Shown: positions 7,373-15,832, counted from the stretch's first letter. The stretch is 40,558 bases of DNA from UBA965 sp040396955 (GCA_040396955.1 JBBAWX010000023.1:1-40558), one strand, 5' to 3'. A program made the numbers and translations. Notes: generated by a model not told the origin, from the sequence alone.

Positions 7373-8058
7373 CGGGGGCCCCTTTCATTGGTTGGCGCAT
7401 CGATACGGGTAATCTGATGCAGGTGTGGTTGCACCTGTTGATAAATGAGTTCAGCCAAGTCGGGGATGCTGAGACGTGCATCGCAGACCCGCCACCGCGC
7501 CTGGTCGGCGTCAATGAGGGCGCGGTACCCATCTGCCACACGCCGGTGATAGGCAACTTCACGGGCATCAAGGCGATTCCACTCGACGCCACGTGGGAGC
7601 TCACCGTTTTTGCGCCGTTGTTTGCGCTCGAGTCCGGCATCTGCGCTAATCTCGAGATAAATGGAGAGGTCGGGCACTAATCCGCTCGTGGCGATGTTTG
7701 TCAGTGTACGGAGCTCGTCGAGGTCACGACCGAGGCCGTAGCCCTGGTAGGCGTAGGTCGAATCAGCATAGCGGTCGCAGATGACGATGCCGCCTTGACC
7801 TAAGTAGGGGCGAATAACCTCGTGGACGAGCTGAGCTCGTGCCGCAGAAAACAGAAAGGTCTCGGTGGTGGGGTCCATCTCGGTGTGTTGCAAATCGAGC
7901 ACAATCCGCCGAATCATGTCGCCGATGCGGGTGCCACCCGGCTCGCGCACCAGAATCACGGGATACCCCTCAGCATGCAGGCGCTCGTAGAGTGCGCGCG
8001 TCTGCGTGCTTTTTCCACTGCCCTCACTTCCCTCAAATGTAATGAACAATCCCATCAT
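7369..8058 (-). CDS. tmk: thymidylate kinase
   Basis: A 229-residue kinase that phosphorylates dTMP to dTDP, an essential step of dTTP supply. It shows the P-loop EGSEGSGKST (9-18), the REPGGT motif, the ICDRYADST motif for nucleotide binding, and a lid region with RRKNGELPRG. The length is slightly over the usual 205-215 because of a C-terminal tail. The start is taken as the first of two consecutive ATGs; the ribosome site (CAGGG) is weak. It follows the R3H ATPase gene by 21 bases and overlaps darA by 4, so it belongs to the leftward transcription unit. Confidence 0.96.
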   Translation of the reverse strand: MMGLFITFEGSEGSGKSTQTRALYERLHAEGYPVILVREPGGTRIGDMIRRIVLDLQHTEMDPTTETFLFSAARAQLVHEVIRPYLGQGGIVICDRYADSTYAYQGYGLGRDLDELRTLTNIATSGLVPDLSIYLEISADAGLERKQRRKNGELPRGVEWNRLDAREVAYHRRVADGYRALIDADQARWRVCDARLSIPDLAELIYQQVQPHLHQITRIDAPTNERGPR

Positions 8059-8079
8059 ACCCTGTTTTCTGTGATTCTG

Positions 8080-9816
8080 CTAGCGTGACACCTTGACGCG
8101 CCGAAACGGCTCACGACCGCGACTCTCTGACTGTATATTATACCGTTCTGCCATTTGGTGTTGGAGTTTGCGGATGATACTGCCTTGCGGCGTTAATTCC
8201 ACCGTATTCCGTTCACCATTGAGCACCTGCTGGATGGCCGTCTCGGCTTCGAGTATGGCATCGTTGATTTCCGGGTCGGAGCTGGCCGTGCGTTCGCGGT
8301 TACGGGGCAGACTCACATCAAAAATATCGAGCAACTGGCGCTCAATCTGGATGGCTGTTGACGAGCGAAGCACGTAGATGGGAAGTTGCCGATCCTCGGC
8401 ATGGCGGAGGCGTGCCGACCCTTTGCGGTAGTAGTTTTTGATGGTCATGACCATGGTGGCTTCGCTAATATCACGCACCACTACCGCGGCCACTTTGAGG
8501 CTGGCAATGGCTTTTTCCACCTTGTCACGACTCAGTCCATAGGCGTATATGCGTTGACTTGGCACACTACTGACCACCAGCGGCGGGGCTTCGTCTGCGT
8601 TTCGTACCGGCGGCGGAGCTCCATTGACACTATTGCTCTGAATGATGCCTACCGGGCGGGTTGCGGGCAGGTTGTGCGCTCCGCCGAGGCGCTCTGATCG
8701 CCCACCGCGCCCACGTTGGTCGCCACGATGTGGCTCAGCATGGCGCTGGTGACTACTGCGTATCCCCCAGGCCTGTTGGCCGGCAAGCCCCTCGGGCGGT
8801 TGTGATTCGACCATTTCGGTGCGTATGGTGCCGTCTGGATCACGGTGGCGTTGCTCAGCCTGTGGAAGCTCGCCACGGAGGAGTGCATCCACGGATTCGG
8901 CCACGTTGTTGTAGACGAGCACATCTTCCCAGCTCCGAATTTCGACGAGGATGTCGAACGTCGGCGGTTGTTTGCGTTCGAGCACGGTCTTTTGAGTGCC
9001 ACGGCGGCGCGCTTCGTCGTCACCAAGGGTCACTGCTTGGATGCCACCAATGAGGTCAGACAGGGTGGGATTGACCATCAGATTCTCGAGTAGCTGGCCG
9101 TGTGCCGTGCCAATCAGTTGTACGCCGCGCTCGGCAATGGTGCGTGAGGCTTGTGCTTCGAGCTCTGTGCCGATTTCATCGATGACGATGACTTCCGGCA
9201 TGTGGTTTTCGACTGCCTCGATCATCACCGCATGTTGTTCACTTGGACGTTGCACTTGCATGCGCCGTGCCCGCCCAATGCCCGCATGTGGGATGTCGCC
9301 GTCGCCGGCGATTTCATTGGAGGTGTCGACAATGACGACGCGTCGGACAATATCATCGGCGAGTACGCGGGCTGTTTCACGGAGCATGGTGGTTTTGCCG
9401 ACGCCAGGCCGCCCGAGCAACAGCACACTTTTGCCCGATTCGACGAGGTCGCGGATGATGCTAATCGTGCCATGCACGGCGCGCCCCACACGACAGGTCA
9501 GGCCGACGATGCGCCCAGAGCGGTTACGGATGCACGAAATCCGGTGCAACGTGCGCGGAATACCCGCCCGGTTGTCTTCGCCGAAGGCACTAATGGCGCC
9601 CGTGACGGTCTCGAGATCGGTAAACGTAATTTCTTGGTTGCCGAGGAACACCGAAGTGTGGCGGTAGCGTGCTTCGGGCAATCGTCCTAAGTCCATCACG
9701 ATTTCGAGCAGAGCATCGCGGGATTCGGTCGTTGTCGCCAACGAATCCCGTAGATGCTGGGGGAGTGTCTGCAACAACAAATCGAGGTTACTGGTGATGT
9801 CGTTTTGTTCTGGCAT
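8080..9816 (-). CDS. SpoIIIAA-like AAA ATPase with C-terminal R3H domain
   Basis: A 578-residue protein. A helical N-terminal part leads into a RecA/AAA-like ATPase with Walker A GRPGVGKTT (135-143) and Walker B VIVIDEIG (Asp213, Glu214), like the stage III sporulation AA / Ycf45 group. A charged Arg/Gly/Pro-rich linker follows (about 355-420), then a second folded region. The C-terminus (about 520-578, ILEAETAIQQVL and RKLQHQMAERY) is an R3H single-strand nucleic acid binding domain. ATG 9816 is chosen over an upstream in-frame start at 9897 because GCGAGG lies just before it and homologous text starts there. It overlaps the end of the preceding gene by 29 bases. The role is unknown; nucleic acid binding is inferred from R3H. 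Confidence 0.88.
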   Translation of the reverse strand: MPEQNDITSNLDLLLQTLPQHLRDSLATTTESRDALLEIVMDLGRLPEARYRHTSVFLGNQEITFTDLETVTGAISAFGEDNRAGIPRTLHRISCIRNRSGRIVGLTCRVGRAVHGTISIIRDLVESGKSVLLLGRPGVGKTTMLRETARVLADDIVRRVVIVDTSNEIAGDGDIPHAGIGRARRMQVQRPSEQHAVMIEAVENHMPEVIVIDEIGTELEAQASRTIAERGVQLIGTAHGQLLENLMVNPTLSDLIGGIQAVTLGDDEARRRGTQKTVLERKQPPTFDILVEIRSWEDVLVYNNVAESVDALLRGELPQAEQRHRDPDGTIRTEMVESQPPEGLAGQQAWGIRSSHQRHAEPHRGDQRGRGGRSERLGGAHNLPATRPVGIIQSNSVNGAPPPVRNADEAPPLVVSSVPSQRIYAYGLSRDKVEKAIASLKVAAVVVRDISEATMVMTIKNYYRKGSARLRHAEDRQLPIYVLRSSTAIQIERQLLDIFDVSLPRNRERTASSDPEINDAILEAETAIQQVLNGERNTVELTPQGSIIRKLQHQMAERYNIQSESRGREPFRRVKVSR

Positions 9817-10810
9817 AGAGCCTCGCTTGTTCGCTGGCTGGAATGATGGTCGGCACGGGCGTCCCTTGGTCGCGTTTGGGTTCGAGCACGCTCGCAAAGG
9901 CTGGCCGGCGAATCAACGCCACATTGTGACGGACCAACGACATCTGCTCGTCGATGGGTTGGAAGCCGAGATCTTGGGCCGACCAGACCAGGTCTTCCTG
10001 GTATTCGCGGAGCACCAGCCAAATTGGCAGGGTGTCAGCGACTTGGCTTATCCCGAAGCGCAACAGGTGGGTGACATCGTCGCGCAGGCTGGGTTGCACC
10101 ATGAGATGGATGATGTGTGCATCTCGCCCACTGGCGATGCGCAACGATGCCACAACCTGCTCATGATGACGCTGTACCCAAGCCCGATGTTTCACCGTGT
10201 CCCACGGTTTGGGGAGTGGCAACATCCAATCGCGAGCTGCTTTCGCCTCGGCGTGTTGCACCGGCTTGGGGGTGGTCTGGCCGTAGAGCTGATGTACACC
10301 CCAGACGTCGTGGCGGTGTTGGGGGGTCATCGGGGCGATGCGCGTGCCCTGATCCCAATCTGGCCCGTCGAGGCGGAGCAACAGCTCTTTGCTGAAGCTA
10401 CTATAGCCGTTTTGGCGAAAAATCTCGAAGGTATCGCTCAGGTGACTCGGCACAGTGGCATACAAGCGTTGTATGTGGTGATGCACGCTGTGGACGACAT
10501 GGGCTTCGAGCAGACGAAACCACAGATCGTGGTCACTCGGGTAGCGATGAGCATCGCCATAACTGGCAAACGCCACCAGTGCCCGTTCGGGGCGGGTATC
10601 ACGCCCCACCGCCTGTAGCACGGCACTCACACCAGCCTCGCGGACGATACCGGTGGTGTAGCGACCACTGTTGGTCACCAACGATCGCACTCCGAACCAT
10701 AGCGGCGAATGCCGGTTGATGAGGGTGCTTTCGTGCCGCATCAGCGCTATGGCACGCGGTTTTCGCCGCAAGGTCAACAAATCGGTGGTACTGAGCAGGC
10801 GACTCTCCAT
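9788..10810 (-). CDS. GNAT-like acetyltransferase domain protein
   Basis: A 340-residue protein. The second half has the feel of a GNAT fold (AWVQRHHEQVVASLRIASG, then PIWLVLREYQEDLVWSAQDLGFQPIDEQMS), where a late 'LGFQP' strand-turn resembles the end of acetyltransferases. The first half may be a second degenerate GNAT unit. Acetyl-CoA loop residues are not sharp, so enzymatic activity is uncertain. The start ATG has AGGAGG 5 bases upstream. It begins 9 bases after pdxT and runs 29 bases into the R3H ATPase gene, so it is a member of the pdx-tmk operon. Substrate unknown. Confidence 0.7.
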   Translation of the reverse strand: MESRLLSTTDLLTLRRKPRAIALMRHESTLINRHSPLWFGVRSLVTNSGRYTTGIVREAGVSAVLQAVGRDTRPERALVAFASYGDAHRYPSDHDLWFRLLEAHVVHSVHHHIQRLYATVPSHLSDTFEIFRQNGYSSFSKELLLRLDGPDWDQGTRIAPMTPQHRHDVWGVHQLYGQTTPKPVQHAEAKAARDWMLPLPKPWDTVKHRAWVQRHHEQVVASLRIASGRDAHIIHLMVQPSLRDDVTHLLRFGISQVADTLPIWLVLREYQEDLVWSAQDLGFQPIDEQMSLVRHNVALIRRPAFASVLEPKRDQGTPVPTIIPASEQARLYARTKRHHQ

Positions 10811-10819
10811 GGGTACCTC

Positions 10820-11386
10820 CTACATGGCGAGAAAGTACTGGTGGATGCGATCGTCGGTGGTCAGCTCAGGGTGAAATGATGTGGCCAACATATTCCCTTG
10901 GCGAGCTGCCACGATACGACCATCGTCGAGTTGTGCCAAAACGGCACACTGTGGACCCGGTTTCTGCAAAATGGGTGCACGAATGAAGACCGAGTGGAAC
11001 GGTGCATCGAGCCCAGTCATGGTGATGTCGGCCTCAAAGCTGTCGAGCTGGCTCCCAAACGCATTGCGCCGAGATTCGATATCCATGACCTGGAGTGCAG
11101 GCTGATCGGGTCGCCCGTCGACAATAGAGCGCGACAACAAAATCGCCCCAGCACAGGTGCCCCACACTGGCATGCCAGCTTGAATGCGTTCCCGCAGTGG
11201 CTGCAACAGGTCGTACATGACCATCAATTTGCCAATGGTCGTGCTTTCACCACCCGGGATGATGAGGCGCTCCACCTCGGCAAGATCGCGTGGTAAGCGC
11301 ACCTGACGATGGGCAACGCCCATACGATCGAGCATTTCTTCGTGTTCGCGGAATGCGCCTTGTAGCGCCAGAACTCCGACCGTCAT
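10820..11386 (-). CDS. pdxT: pyridoxal 5'-phosphate synthase glutaminase subunit
   Basis: A 188-residue class I glutamine amidotransferase. It releases ammonia from glutamine and feeds it to PdxS for ribose-5-phosphate-dependent PLP synthesis. Seen directly: the GGEST oxyanion loop (46-50), the nucleophile in WGTCAGAILL (Cys78), and the His172/Glu174 pair in SFHPELTTDD. The length is typical. GGAG precedes the ATG by 5 bases. It lies 82 bases downstream of pdxS, with a strong hairpin in the gap. Confidence 0.96.
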   Translation of the reverse strand: MTVGVLALQGAFREHEEMLDRMGVAHRQVRLPRDLAEVERLIIPGGESTTIGKLMVMYDLLQPLRERIQAGMPVWGTCAGAILLSRSIVDGRPDQPALQVMDIESRRNAFGSQLDSFEADITMTGLDAPFHSVFIRAPILQKPGPQCAVLAQLDDGRIVAARQGNMLATSFHPELTTDDRIHQYFLAM

Positions 11387-11419
11387 AGTGGCTCCATGTC
11401 ATCTGGATAGGATGAAAGA

Positions 11420-11455
11420 GGCCACGTTTGAGGTACACTGCCCTCGCACGTGGCC
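11420..11455 (-). promoter_or_regulatory. hairpin between pdxS and pdxT
   Basis: GGCCACGT (11420-11427) pairs with ACGTGGCC (11448-11455). Inside, GAGG (11430-11433) pairs with CCTC (11442-11445) across a 2x2 internal loop. It may be a processing or attenuation hairpin setting the pdxS to pdxT ratio (inference). Confidence 0.5.
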
Positions 11456-11468
11456 ATGGACGTATTGC

Positions 11469-12356
11469 TTACCAGCCGCGATTGGCCAACAACTGATCTT
11501 GGGGCAACTTGCTGATTTCGATGCCCACCATGGCCTCGCCAAGGTTTTTGCTGACTTCGGCGATGATAGCTGGGTCTTGGTAGTGCGTGGTGGCCTGCAC
11601 GATGGCACGGGCTCGCAACATCGGATCACCCGACTTGAAGATGCCCGACCCAACAAAGACACCGTCGACGCCGAGTTGCATCATCAGGGCCGCGTCAGCT
11701 GGGGTGGCGATACCACCGGCCGCAAAGTTGACGACGGGCAAACGACCGTTTTGGGCGACCTGCTTGACCAATTCGTATGGTGCTTGCAGGTTCTTGGCGG
11801 CCGCATACAGCTCGTCTTCGCTCATTGACTGTAGGCGACGAATTTCACCGTACACGGTGCGTGCATGGCGGACCGCTTCGACCACGTTGCCCGTGCCGGC
11901 CTCACCCTTGGTGCGCAACATGGCGGCACCTTCGGCAATGCGGCGCAAGGCTTCGCCGATGTTTTTACAGCCGTTGACAAAGGGAATCTTGAAGCGGTGC
12001 TTGTCGATGTGGAACTCTTCGTCGGCCGGCGTGAGCACTTCGCTCTCGTCGATGTAGTCGATGCCAAGCGCCTCAAGCACCTGAGCCTCGACGAAATGCC
12101 CGATTCGGGCTTTGGCCATGACTGGGATGGTCACGGATTCTTTGATGCGAATGATGAGCTCGGGGTCGCTCATGCGTGCCACCCCACCCTGCTTGCGTAT
12201 ATCGGCAGGGACGCGCTCGAGCGCCATGACCGCAACTGCCCCGGCTTCTTCGGCAATTTTGGCCTGCTCTACGTCGATGACGTCCATGATGACGCCGCCC
12301 TTGAGCATCTGTGCCAAGCCCGCTTTGGTCGTCCAAGTTGACTTTTCCATAGCCAT
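11469..12356 (-). CDS. pdxS: pyridoxal 5'-phosphate synthase subunit PdxS
   Basis: A 295-residue TIM-barrel synthase that joins ribose 5-phosphate, glyceraldehyde 3-phosphate and ammonia into PLP, working as a dodecamer with PdxT. The Schiff-base lysine lies in PVMAKARIGHF (Lys82), and the second conserved lysine in MLRTKGEAGTGN (Lys150). Other family marks are IDESEVLTPADEEFHIDK and GVFVGSGIFKSGDP. An upstream in-frame GTG at 12365 is possible, but ATG 12356 is preferred, with AAGGAG 8 bases before it. It appears to be the first gene of the leftward operon. Confidence 0.97.
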   Translation of the reverse strand: MAMEKSTWTTKAGLAQMLKGGVIMDVIDVEQAKIAEEAGAVAVMALERVPADIRKQGGVARMSDPELIIRIKESVTIPVMAKARIGHFVEAQVLEALGIDYIDESEVLTPADEEFHIDKHRFKIPFVNGCKNIGEALRRIAEGAAMLRTKGEAGTGNVVEAVRHARTVYGEIRRLQSMSEDELYAAAKNLQAPYELVKQVAQNGRLPVVNFAAGGIATPADAALMMQLGVDGVFVGSGIFKSGDPMLRARAIVQATTHYQDPAIIAEVSKNLGEAMVGIEISKLPQDQLLANRGW

Positions 12357-12412
12357 TGTCCGCACTCCTTATCACGTGGGTAAAGAAAAAGGGACCCCAA
12401 AATATTGCCTGT

Positions 12413-12421
12413 ATTGTACCA
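12413..12421 (-). promoter_or_regulatory. extended -10 promoter of the pdxS operon
   Basis: On the minus strand TGG-TACAAT is an extended -10 (TACAAT at 12418-12413), about 57 bases before the pdxS start. No good -35 hexamer is seen at 16-18 bases. Confidence 0.4.
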
Positions 12422-12447
12422 CAGTTGACCGGTATTGGCCGGATTTC

Positions 12448-12489
12448 GACACCAAAAGGGGTGGCACGCTCGCCACCCTCTTTGGTGTC
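12448..12489. terminator. long hairpin downstream of sodA
   Basis: Arms at 12448-12465 and 12472-12489 pair over 18 positions with one A-C mismatch and one G-T wobble, loop ACGCTC. It ends 16 bases after the sodA stop. It lacks a T run on either side. It also separates sodA from the pdxS promoter. Confidence 0.65.
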
Positions 12490-12504
12490 AGTGCTGATAA
12501 CGAG

Positions 12505-13110
12505 CTAGCGCCCGTATTTGCTGGCAACTACGTCCCAGTTGACCACATTCCACCAAGCGGCCAAGTAGTCGGCGCGGCGGTTTTGATACTTGAGGTAGTA
12601 GGCGTGCTCCCACACATCGACTCCGAGGAGTGGGGTCAACCCCTGCATAATCGGGCTATCTTGATTGGCGGTGCTGATGACCTTGAGGGCTCCGCTGGCA
12701 TCGCTGACCAACCAACCCCAACCACTGCCAAAGCGCTTCATGGCAGCGTCGCTCACTTGCTGCTTCAACTGGTCGACGTCGCCGAAGGCGCCGGTGATGG
12801 CGGTTGCCAAGGCACCACTTGGAGCCGTGGCACCACCGGGTGTCATAATCTCCCAAAACAACGTGTGGTTGGCGTGGCCACCCGCATTGTTGATGAGCGC
12901 CTGGCGGATGCTGTCCGGGGTATCGTTGATGTTGCTCAACAACTGGTGCACCGACATGGCCTGCAGAGCGGTGTGCCCATTCAAAGCATTGTTGGCGTTG
13001 GTCACATAGGCGGCATGGTGCTTGCCATGATGGATCGTCATGGTCTGCGCATCAATGTGGGGCTCAAGCGCTGCAACATCGTATGCCAGTGCCGGTAGTT
13101 CGAACGGCAT
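12505..13110 (-). CDS. sodA: superoxide dismutase, Mn/Fe family
   Basis: A 201-residue enzyme that dismutates superoxide to peroxide and oxygen. All four metal ligands are visible: His27 (MTIHHGKHH), His82 (HANHTLFWE), Asp165 and His169 (GVDVWEHAYY). The GSGWGWLV motif is present. The metal preference cannot be fixed by eye, so 'sodA' is used loosely. No signal peptide is seen, so it is cytoplasmic. The ribosome site AAGGAGG precedes the ATG. It is transcribed alone: a strong promoter lies upstream and a large hairpin downstream. Confidence 0.96.
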   Translation of the reverse strand: MPFELPALAYDVAALEPHIDAQTMTIHHGKHHAAYVTNANNALNGHTALQAMSVHQLLSNINDTPDSIRQALINNAGGHANHTLFWEIMTPGGATAPSGALATAITGAFGDVDQLKQQVSDAAMKRFGSGWGWLVSDASGALKVISTANQDSPIMQGLTPLLGVDVWEHAYYLKYQNRRADYLAAWWNVVNWDVVASKYGR

Positions 13111-13156
13111 GAGAGAACCTCCTTGAAAGATGGGGCCGAGTTACCTCCACAGTTCG

Positions 13157-13186
13157 AGTATAGCACTCTCTGTTCCTGACTGTCAA
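13157..13186 (-). promoter_or_regulatory. sodA promoter
   Basis: On the minus strand TTGACA (13186-13181) and TATACT (13162-13157) are separated by 18 bases, near consensus. CTCTCT and AGAGAG arms flank the -35 (about 13166-13171 and 13187-13192) and could be an operator. Confidence 0.7.
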
Positions 13187-13245
13187 AGAGAGCGCCCCAC
13201 CACATACACCGATGTAACCTGCTGTTCTAGTGATTTTGACAGGGG

Positions 13246-13254
13246 TGATATACT
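13246..13254 (+). promoter_or_regulatory. extended -10 upstream of the HNH nuclease gene
   Basis: TG-A-TATACT (13246-13254) is an extended -10 about 100 bases before the HNH start. The TTGACA at 13235-13240 is too close to act as its -35. Confidence 0.35.
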
Positions 13255-13353
13255 ATATGTAGTGCTGCAGGTCATTTCGTACATTCCCCAAGTCAAGAGT
13301 TTGGTGTTCTTCATCGCTATCAACCACCGCCAGTGTGATACGAGGAGGCAGGA

Positions 13354-13857
13354 ATGCAACGGGTGTTGGTCCTTAATGCGAGCTACGAACCTCTGCAACT
13401 GGTGCCGGTGCGACGTGCGCTCGTGTTGTTACTCCAAGAAAAAGCCGAAATGGTTGAAACTGCTCAGTGGATGCTCCGCGGGATTGCCCGTGATTTTGTG
13501 GTGCCATTGGTGATTCGTCTGACCCGCTACATTCGTGTGCCCCGCAATTTGCGCTTGCCCTGCTCGCGCCGTGGTGTGCTCATTCGTGATCGTGACACAT
13601 GCCAGTACTGTGGGGTCCAGCCGGGGCGCAACGTGCTCACCATTGACCATATCCTCCCCCGCTCACGTGGTGGTGAGACCACGTGGTCCAACGTGGTGGC
13701 CGCTTGCCGTGAGTGTAATCACCACAAGGGTGATCGCACCCCCGAAGAAGCCCATATGCCGCTCCACACCGTGCCACGGCAACCCCAGTACATCGCTTTT
13801 GCACTCCTCATCGAGCTCGAACGCCACGACGTATGGCGAAAATACAGCTACGCGTAA
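13354..13857 (+). CDS. HNH endonuclease
   Basis: A 167-residue protein of the widespread stand-alone HNH group that begins with VLVLNASYEPL. The C-terminal HNH fold is complete: zinc knuckles CQYC (83-86) and CREC (118-121), the catalytic IDHILPRSRGG (Asp98, His99), and the Asn113 and His123 positions. The enzyme would cut DNA in the cytoplasm; the biological target of these single-gene HNH proteins is not established. There is no toxin partner, integrase or repeat beside it, so no mobile context. The ribosome site GGAGG lies 8 bases before the ATG. It converges on trpD, with a shared hairpin. Confidence 0.9.
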   Translation: MQRVLVLNASYEPLQLVPVRRALVLLLQEKAEMVETAQWMLRGIARDFVVPLVIRLTRYIRVPRNLRLPCSRRGVLIRDRDTCQYCGVQPGRNVLTIDHILPRSRGGETTWSNVVAACRECNHHKGDRTPEEAHMPLHTVPRQPQYIAFALLIELERHDVWRKYSYA

Positions 13858-13859
13858 TC

Positions 13860-13895
13860 ACCACCGCCCCCGCAGGTGCATGCAGGGGCGGTGGT
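13860..13895. terminator. bidirectional hairpin between HNH gene and trpD
   Basis: ACCACCGCCCC (13860-13870) pairs with GGGGCGGTGGT (13885-13895). After one C-A mismatch GCA pairs with TGC, around loop GGTGCA. It sits between convergent stops. No T run follows. Confidence 0.65.
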
Positions 13896-13918
13896 AGCCA
13901 GAGTTGGGGCGCTGTCCT

Positions 13919-14923
13919 TTATGCCAATGCGGCGGTGAGGCGTTGTTGCGCAGCGCCCGTCAAGAGCGATTGCCGCGCCAGCTCGATGGCATCCCCCCAG
14001 TTGTCGACGCGCTCTGCCACCAAGATGGCAGCTGCTGCGTTGAGAATGACCACATCACGTTGGGCCGGAGTGCCGTGCCCTGCCAAGATATGTTTGGCGA
14101 TGCCAACGTTTTCGTGCAAGTCGCCTCCCCCCAACGCGTCATTACTTGCGCGTACCAAGCCAAAATCCTGGGCATCGAAGGTGTGCCGTCGGGGCGACAT
14201 GCTCCCACGTACTTCGAAGTAGACGTTGGTTCCGGCCAGCGACAGCTCGTCGATATTGCCGTGTCCCGCAAAGACGATGACATACTCCATGTTGAGCAAC
14301 GCCAGCGCATTGGCGAGCTTCTCGGCGAGGTGTTCATTGGCCGTGCCAATCACCTGGCGTTTCACGCGCGCCGGGTTGGTCAGCGGGCCCAGCATGTTAA
14401 ACGCAGTGCGGATGCCGATTTCACGGCGTACTGGCCCCGCAAAGCGCATGGCCGGGTGGAAGCGTGGCGCAAACATGAAACCGAAATTATTGCTGGCAAT
14501 CTGCTGACCGACGTCGTTGGGGCCTAGCTCGATGTTGACTCCCAACCCTTCAAGGACATCAGCGGAGCCACAGCGGCTTGACATGGCGCGGTTGCCGTGT
14601 TTGGCCACTTGCACTCCAGCGCCTGCCGCAATAAAGGCCGCAATGGTCGAAATGTTGAACGTGCCTGCGCCATCGCCACCGGTGCCACAGGTGTCAACCG
14701 CACCGGGTGCAGCTTCGACCATGAGGGCGAAATCGCGCATAATGCGCGCCATGCCGGCGAGCTCGGCGGCAGTCTCCCCTTTGAGGTGTAGGGCCGTCAA
14801 AAAGGCGGCGATTTGCGCCGGAGTGGCCTCGCCCCCCATGATTTCGCTCATGGCGCTGGCAGCTTCGCTTTCGCTGAGATCGTGGCGCCCGACAAGGCGA
14901 ATAATGCTGTCACGAATGGTCAT
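13919..14923 (-). CDS. trpD: anthranilate phosphoribosyltransferase
   Basis: A 334-residue enzyme joining anthranilate with PRPP in tryptophan synthesis. The PRPP loop DTCGTGGDGAGTFNIST (about 77-93), KHGNRAMSSRCGSADVLE, and the RTAFNMLGPLTNPA anthranilate region are all intact, and the length is normal. No other trp genes are adjacent, so the pathway is scattered here. It starts 30 bases after the EamA transporter gene on the same strand, so the two may share the transporter's promoter. The ribosome site GGGAG is about 9 bases from the ATG. Confidence 0.96.
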   Translation of the reverse strand: MTIRDSIIRLVGRHDLSESEAASAMSEIMGGEATPAQIAAFLTALHLKGETAAELAGMARIMRDFALMVEAAPGAVDTCGTGGDGAGTFNISTIAAFIAAGAGVQVAKHGNRAMSSRCGSADVLEGLGVNIELGPNDVGQQIASNNFGFMFAPRFHPAMRFAGPVRREIGIRTAFNMLGPLTNPARVKRQVIGTANEHLAEKLANALALLNMEYVIVFAGHGNIDELSLAGTNVYFEVRGSMSPRRHTFDAQDFGLVRASNDALGGGDLHENVGIAKHILAGHGTPAQRDVVILNAAAAILVAERVDNWGDAIELARQSLLTGAAQQRLTAALA

Positions 14924-14953
14924 GCCGGTATGCTCCCTCTGCTCTGCAATCCT

Positions 14954-15787
14954 TCACCCAAACAATACGAGAATGATGACCCCAATGCTCATCATGATGG
15001 CCCCCACCGTGCGCGCCGCCCCAAAGGCCTCTTTGAGCCACAACCAACCGACGAGGCCGGCAATGATGATGCTGATTTCACGGGTGGCAGCTACATAGCT
15101 GACTGGGGTACTTGCGTAACTCCAGAGAATGATGAGGTATGACGCAAACGAAAGCGCCCCGATGATGCTGGCACGTGGCAAGGCCTGGACGATGTCGCTG
15201 AGACGAGGCCGTTGTTGCCAAAGTGTGAGTGGTGCCATGGCCACCGCCGTACAGGTCATGCAGACCGCATAATACGCCGCTGGATTGCCACTTTGGCGCA
15301 CTCCAAAGGCATCGATGATGGTATACCCGGAGATGGCGAGCGCCACAAAGATGGGCAACCAGGGCATGGCGCGTTTGCCGTGCTTGTCGCGGTTGCGGAT
15401 GCCCACCCAGATGGTGCCTCCTGCGATGCAAATGATGGCACAGATGCCGGCCAGATTCAGATGGTCGCCTAGCCAGATGGTCGCCCATATGGCAGAAAAC
15501 AGGGGCGCGCTCCCGCGGGCAATCGGGTATAAGACACCGAGATCGTAATGGTCGTAGCCATACGCCAGCAAGAGGTAGTAGGTGGCCTGAAATAACGCAC
15601 TGAGCGCTGCAATCAACCACATGTCACGCCCAATCTGCGCCCACTGCCACCCGAGCGGTACCAGCCCGGATACGACTACGGCTAACCAGCTACTGAGTTG
15701 CCGATGAGTGGCACCCTTGAGGAGCAGGTTCCACCCGACATGGATGCACGCTGAGACCACGATGAGCCCAAAGACGACCAGTGACAC
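14954..15787 (-). CDS. EamA/DMT-family transporter
   Basis: A 277-residue, very hydrophobic protein with about ten membrane segments in two EamA halves, typical of drug/metabolite exporters. The segment LYPIARGSAPLFSAIWATIWLG is the classic conserved turn of the first half, with an equivalent near SYVAATREISIIIAGLVGWL in the second. It starts with GTG; the ribosome site is poor. Substrate cannot be read from sequence. Being just upstream of trpD could hint at an aromatic compound, but this is only positional. Confidence 0.88.
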   Translation of the reverse strand: MSLVVFGLIVVSACIHVGWNLLLKGATHRQLSSWLAVVVSGLVPLGWQWAQIGRDMWLIAALSALFQATYYLLLAYGYDHYDLGVLYPIARGSAPLFSAIWATIWLGDHLNLAGICAIICIAGGTIWVGIRNRDKHGKRAMPWLPIFVALAISGYTIIDAFGVRQSGNPAAYYAVCMTCTAVAMAPLTLWQQRPRLSDIVQALPRASIIGALSFASYLIILWSYASTPVSYVAATREISIIIAGLVGWLWLKEAFGAARTVGAIMMSIGVIILVLFG

Positions 15788-15826
15788 GGTGCAGGAGTAC
15801 CCTTCTTGGTCAACGAGAACGCCCCC

Positions 15827-15832
15827 ATTATA
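15827..15832 (-). promoter_or_regulatory. -10 element upstream of the EamA gene
   Basis: TATAAT on the minus strand (15832-15827), 40 bases before the GTG start. About 17 bases upstream is GACACA, a poor -35. Confidence 0.45.

Noticed and set aside
8649..9667. Open frames on both strands over the R3H ATPase (for example 8996-9667)
   Set aside because: Wrong-frame translations rich in Ser, Arg and Pro with no domains; the ATPase frame has Walker motifs and the R3H end.
13235..13254. TTGACA plus TATACT upstream of the HNH gene as a normal promoter
   Set aside because: The spacing is only 8 bases; the TATACT is better read as an extended -10 without a -35.
13354..13857. HNH gene as part of a mobile element or defence island
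   Set aside because: Neighbours are sodA and trpD; no integrase, restriction, toxin or repeat sequences are present.
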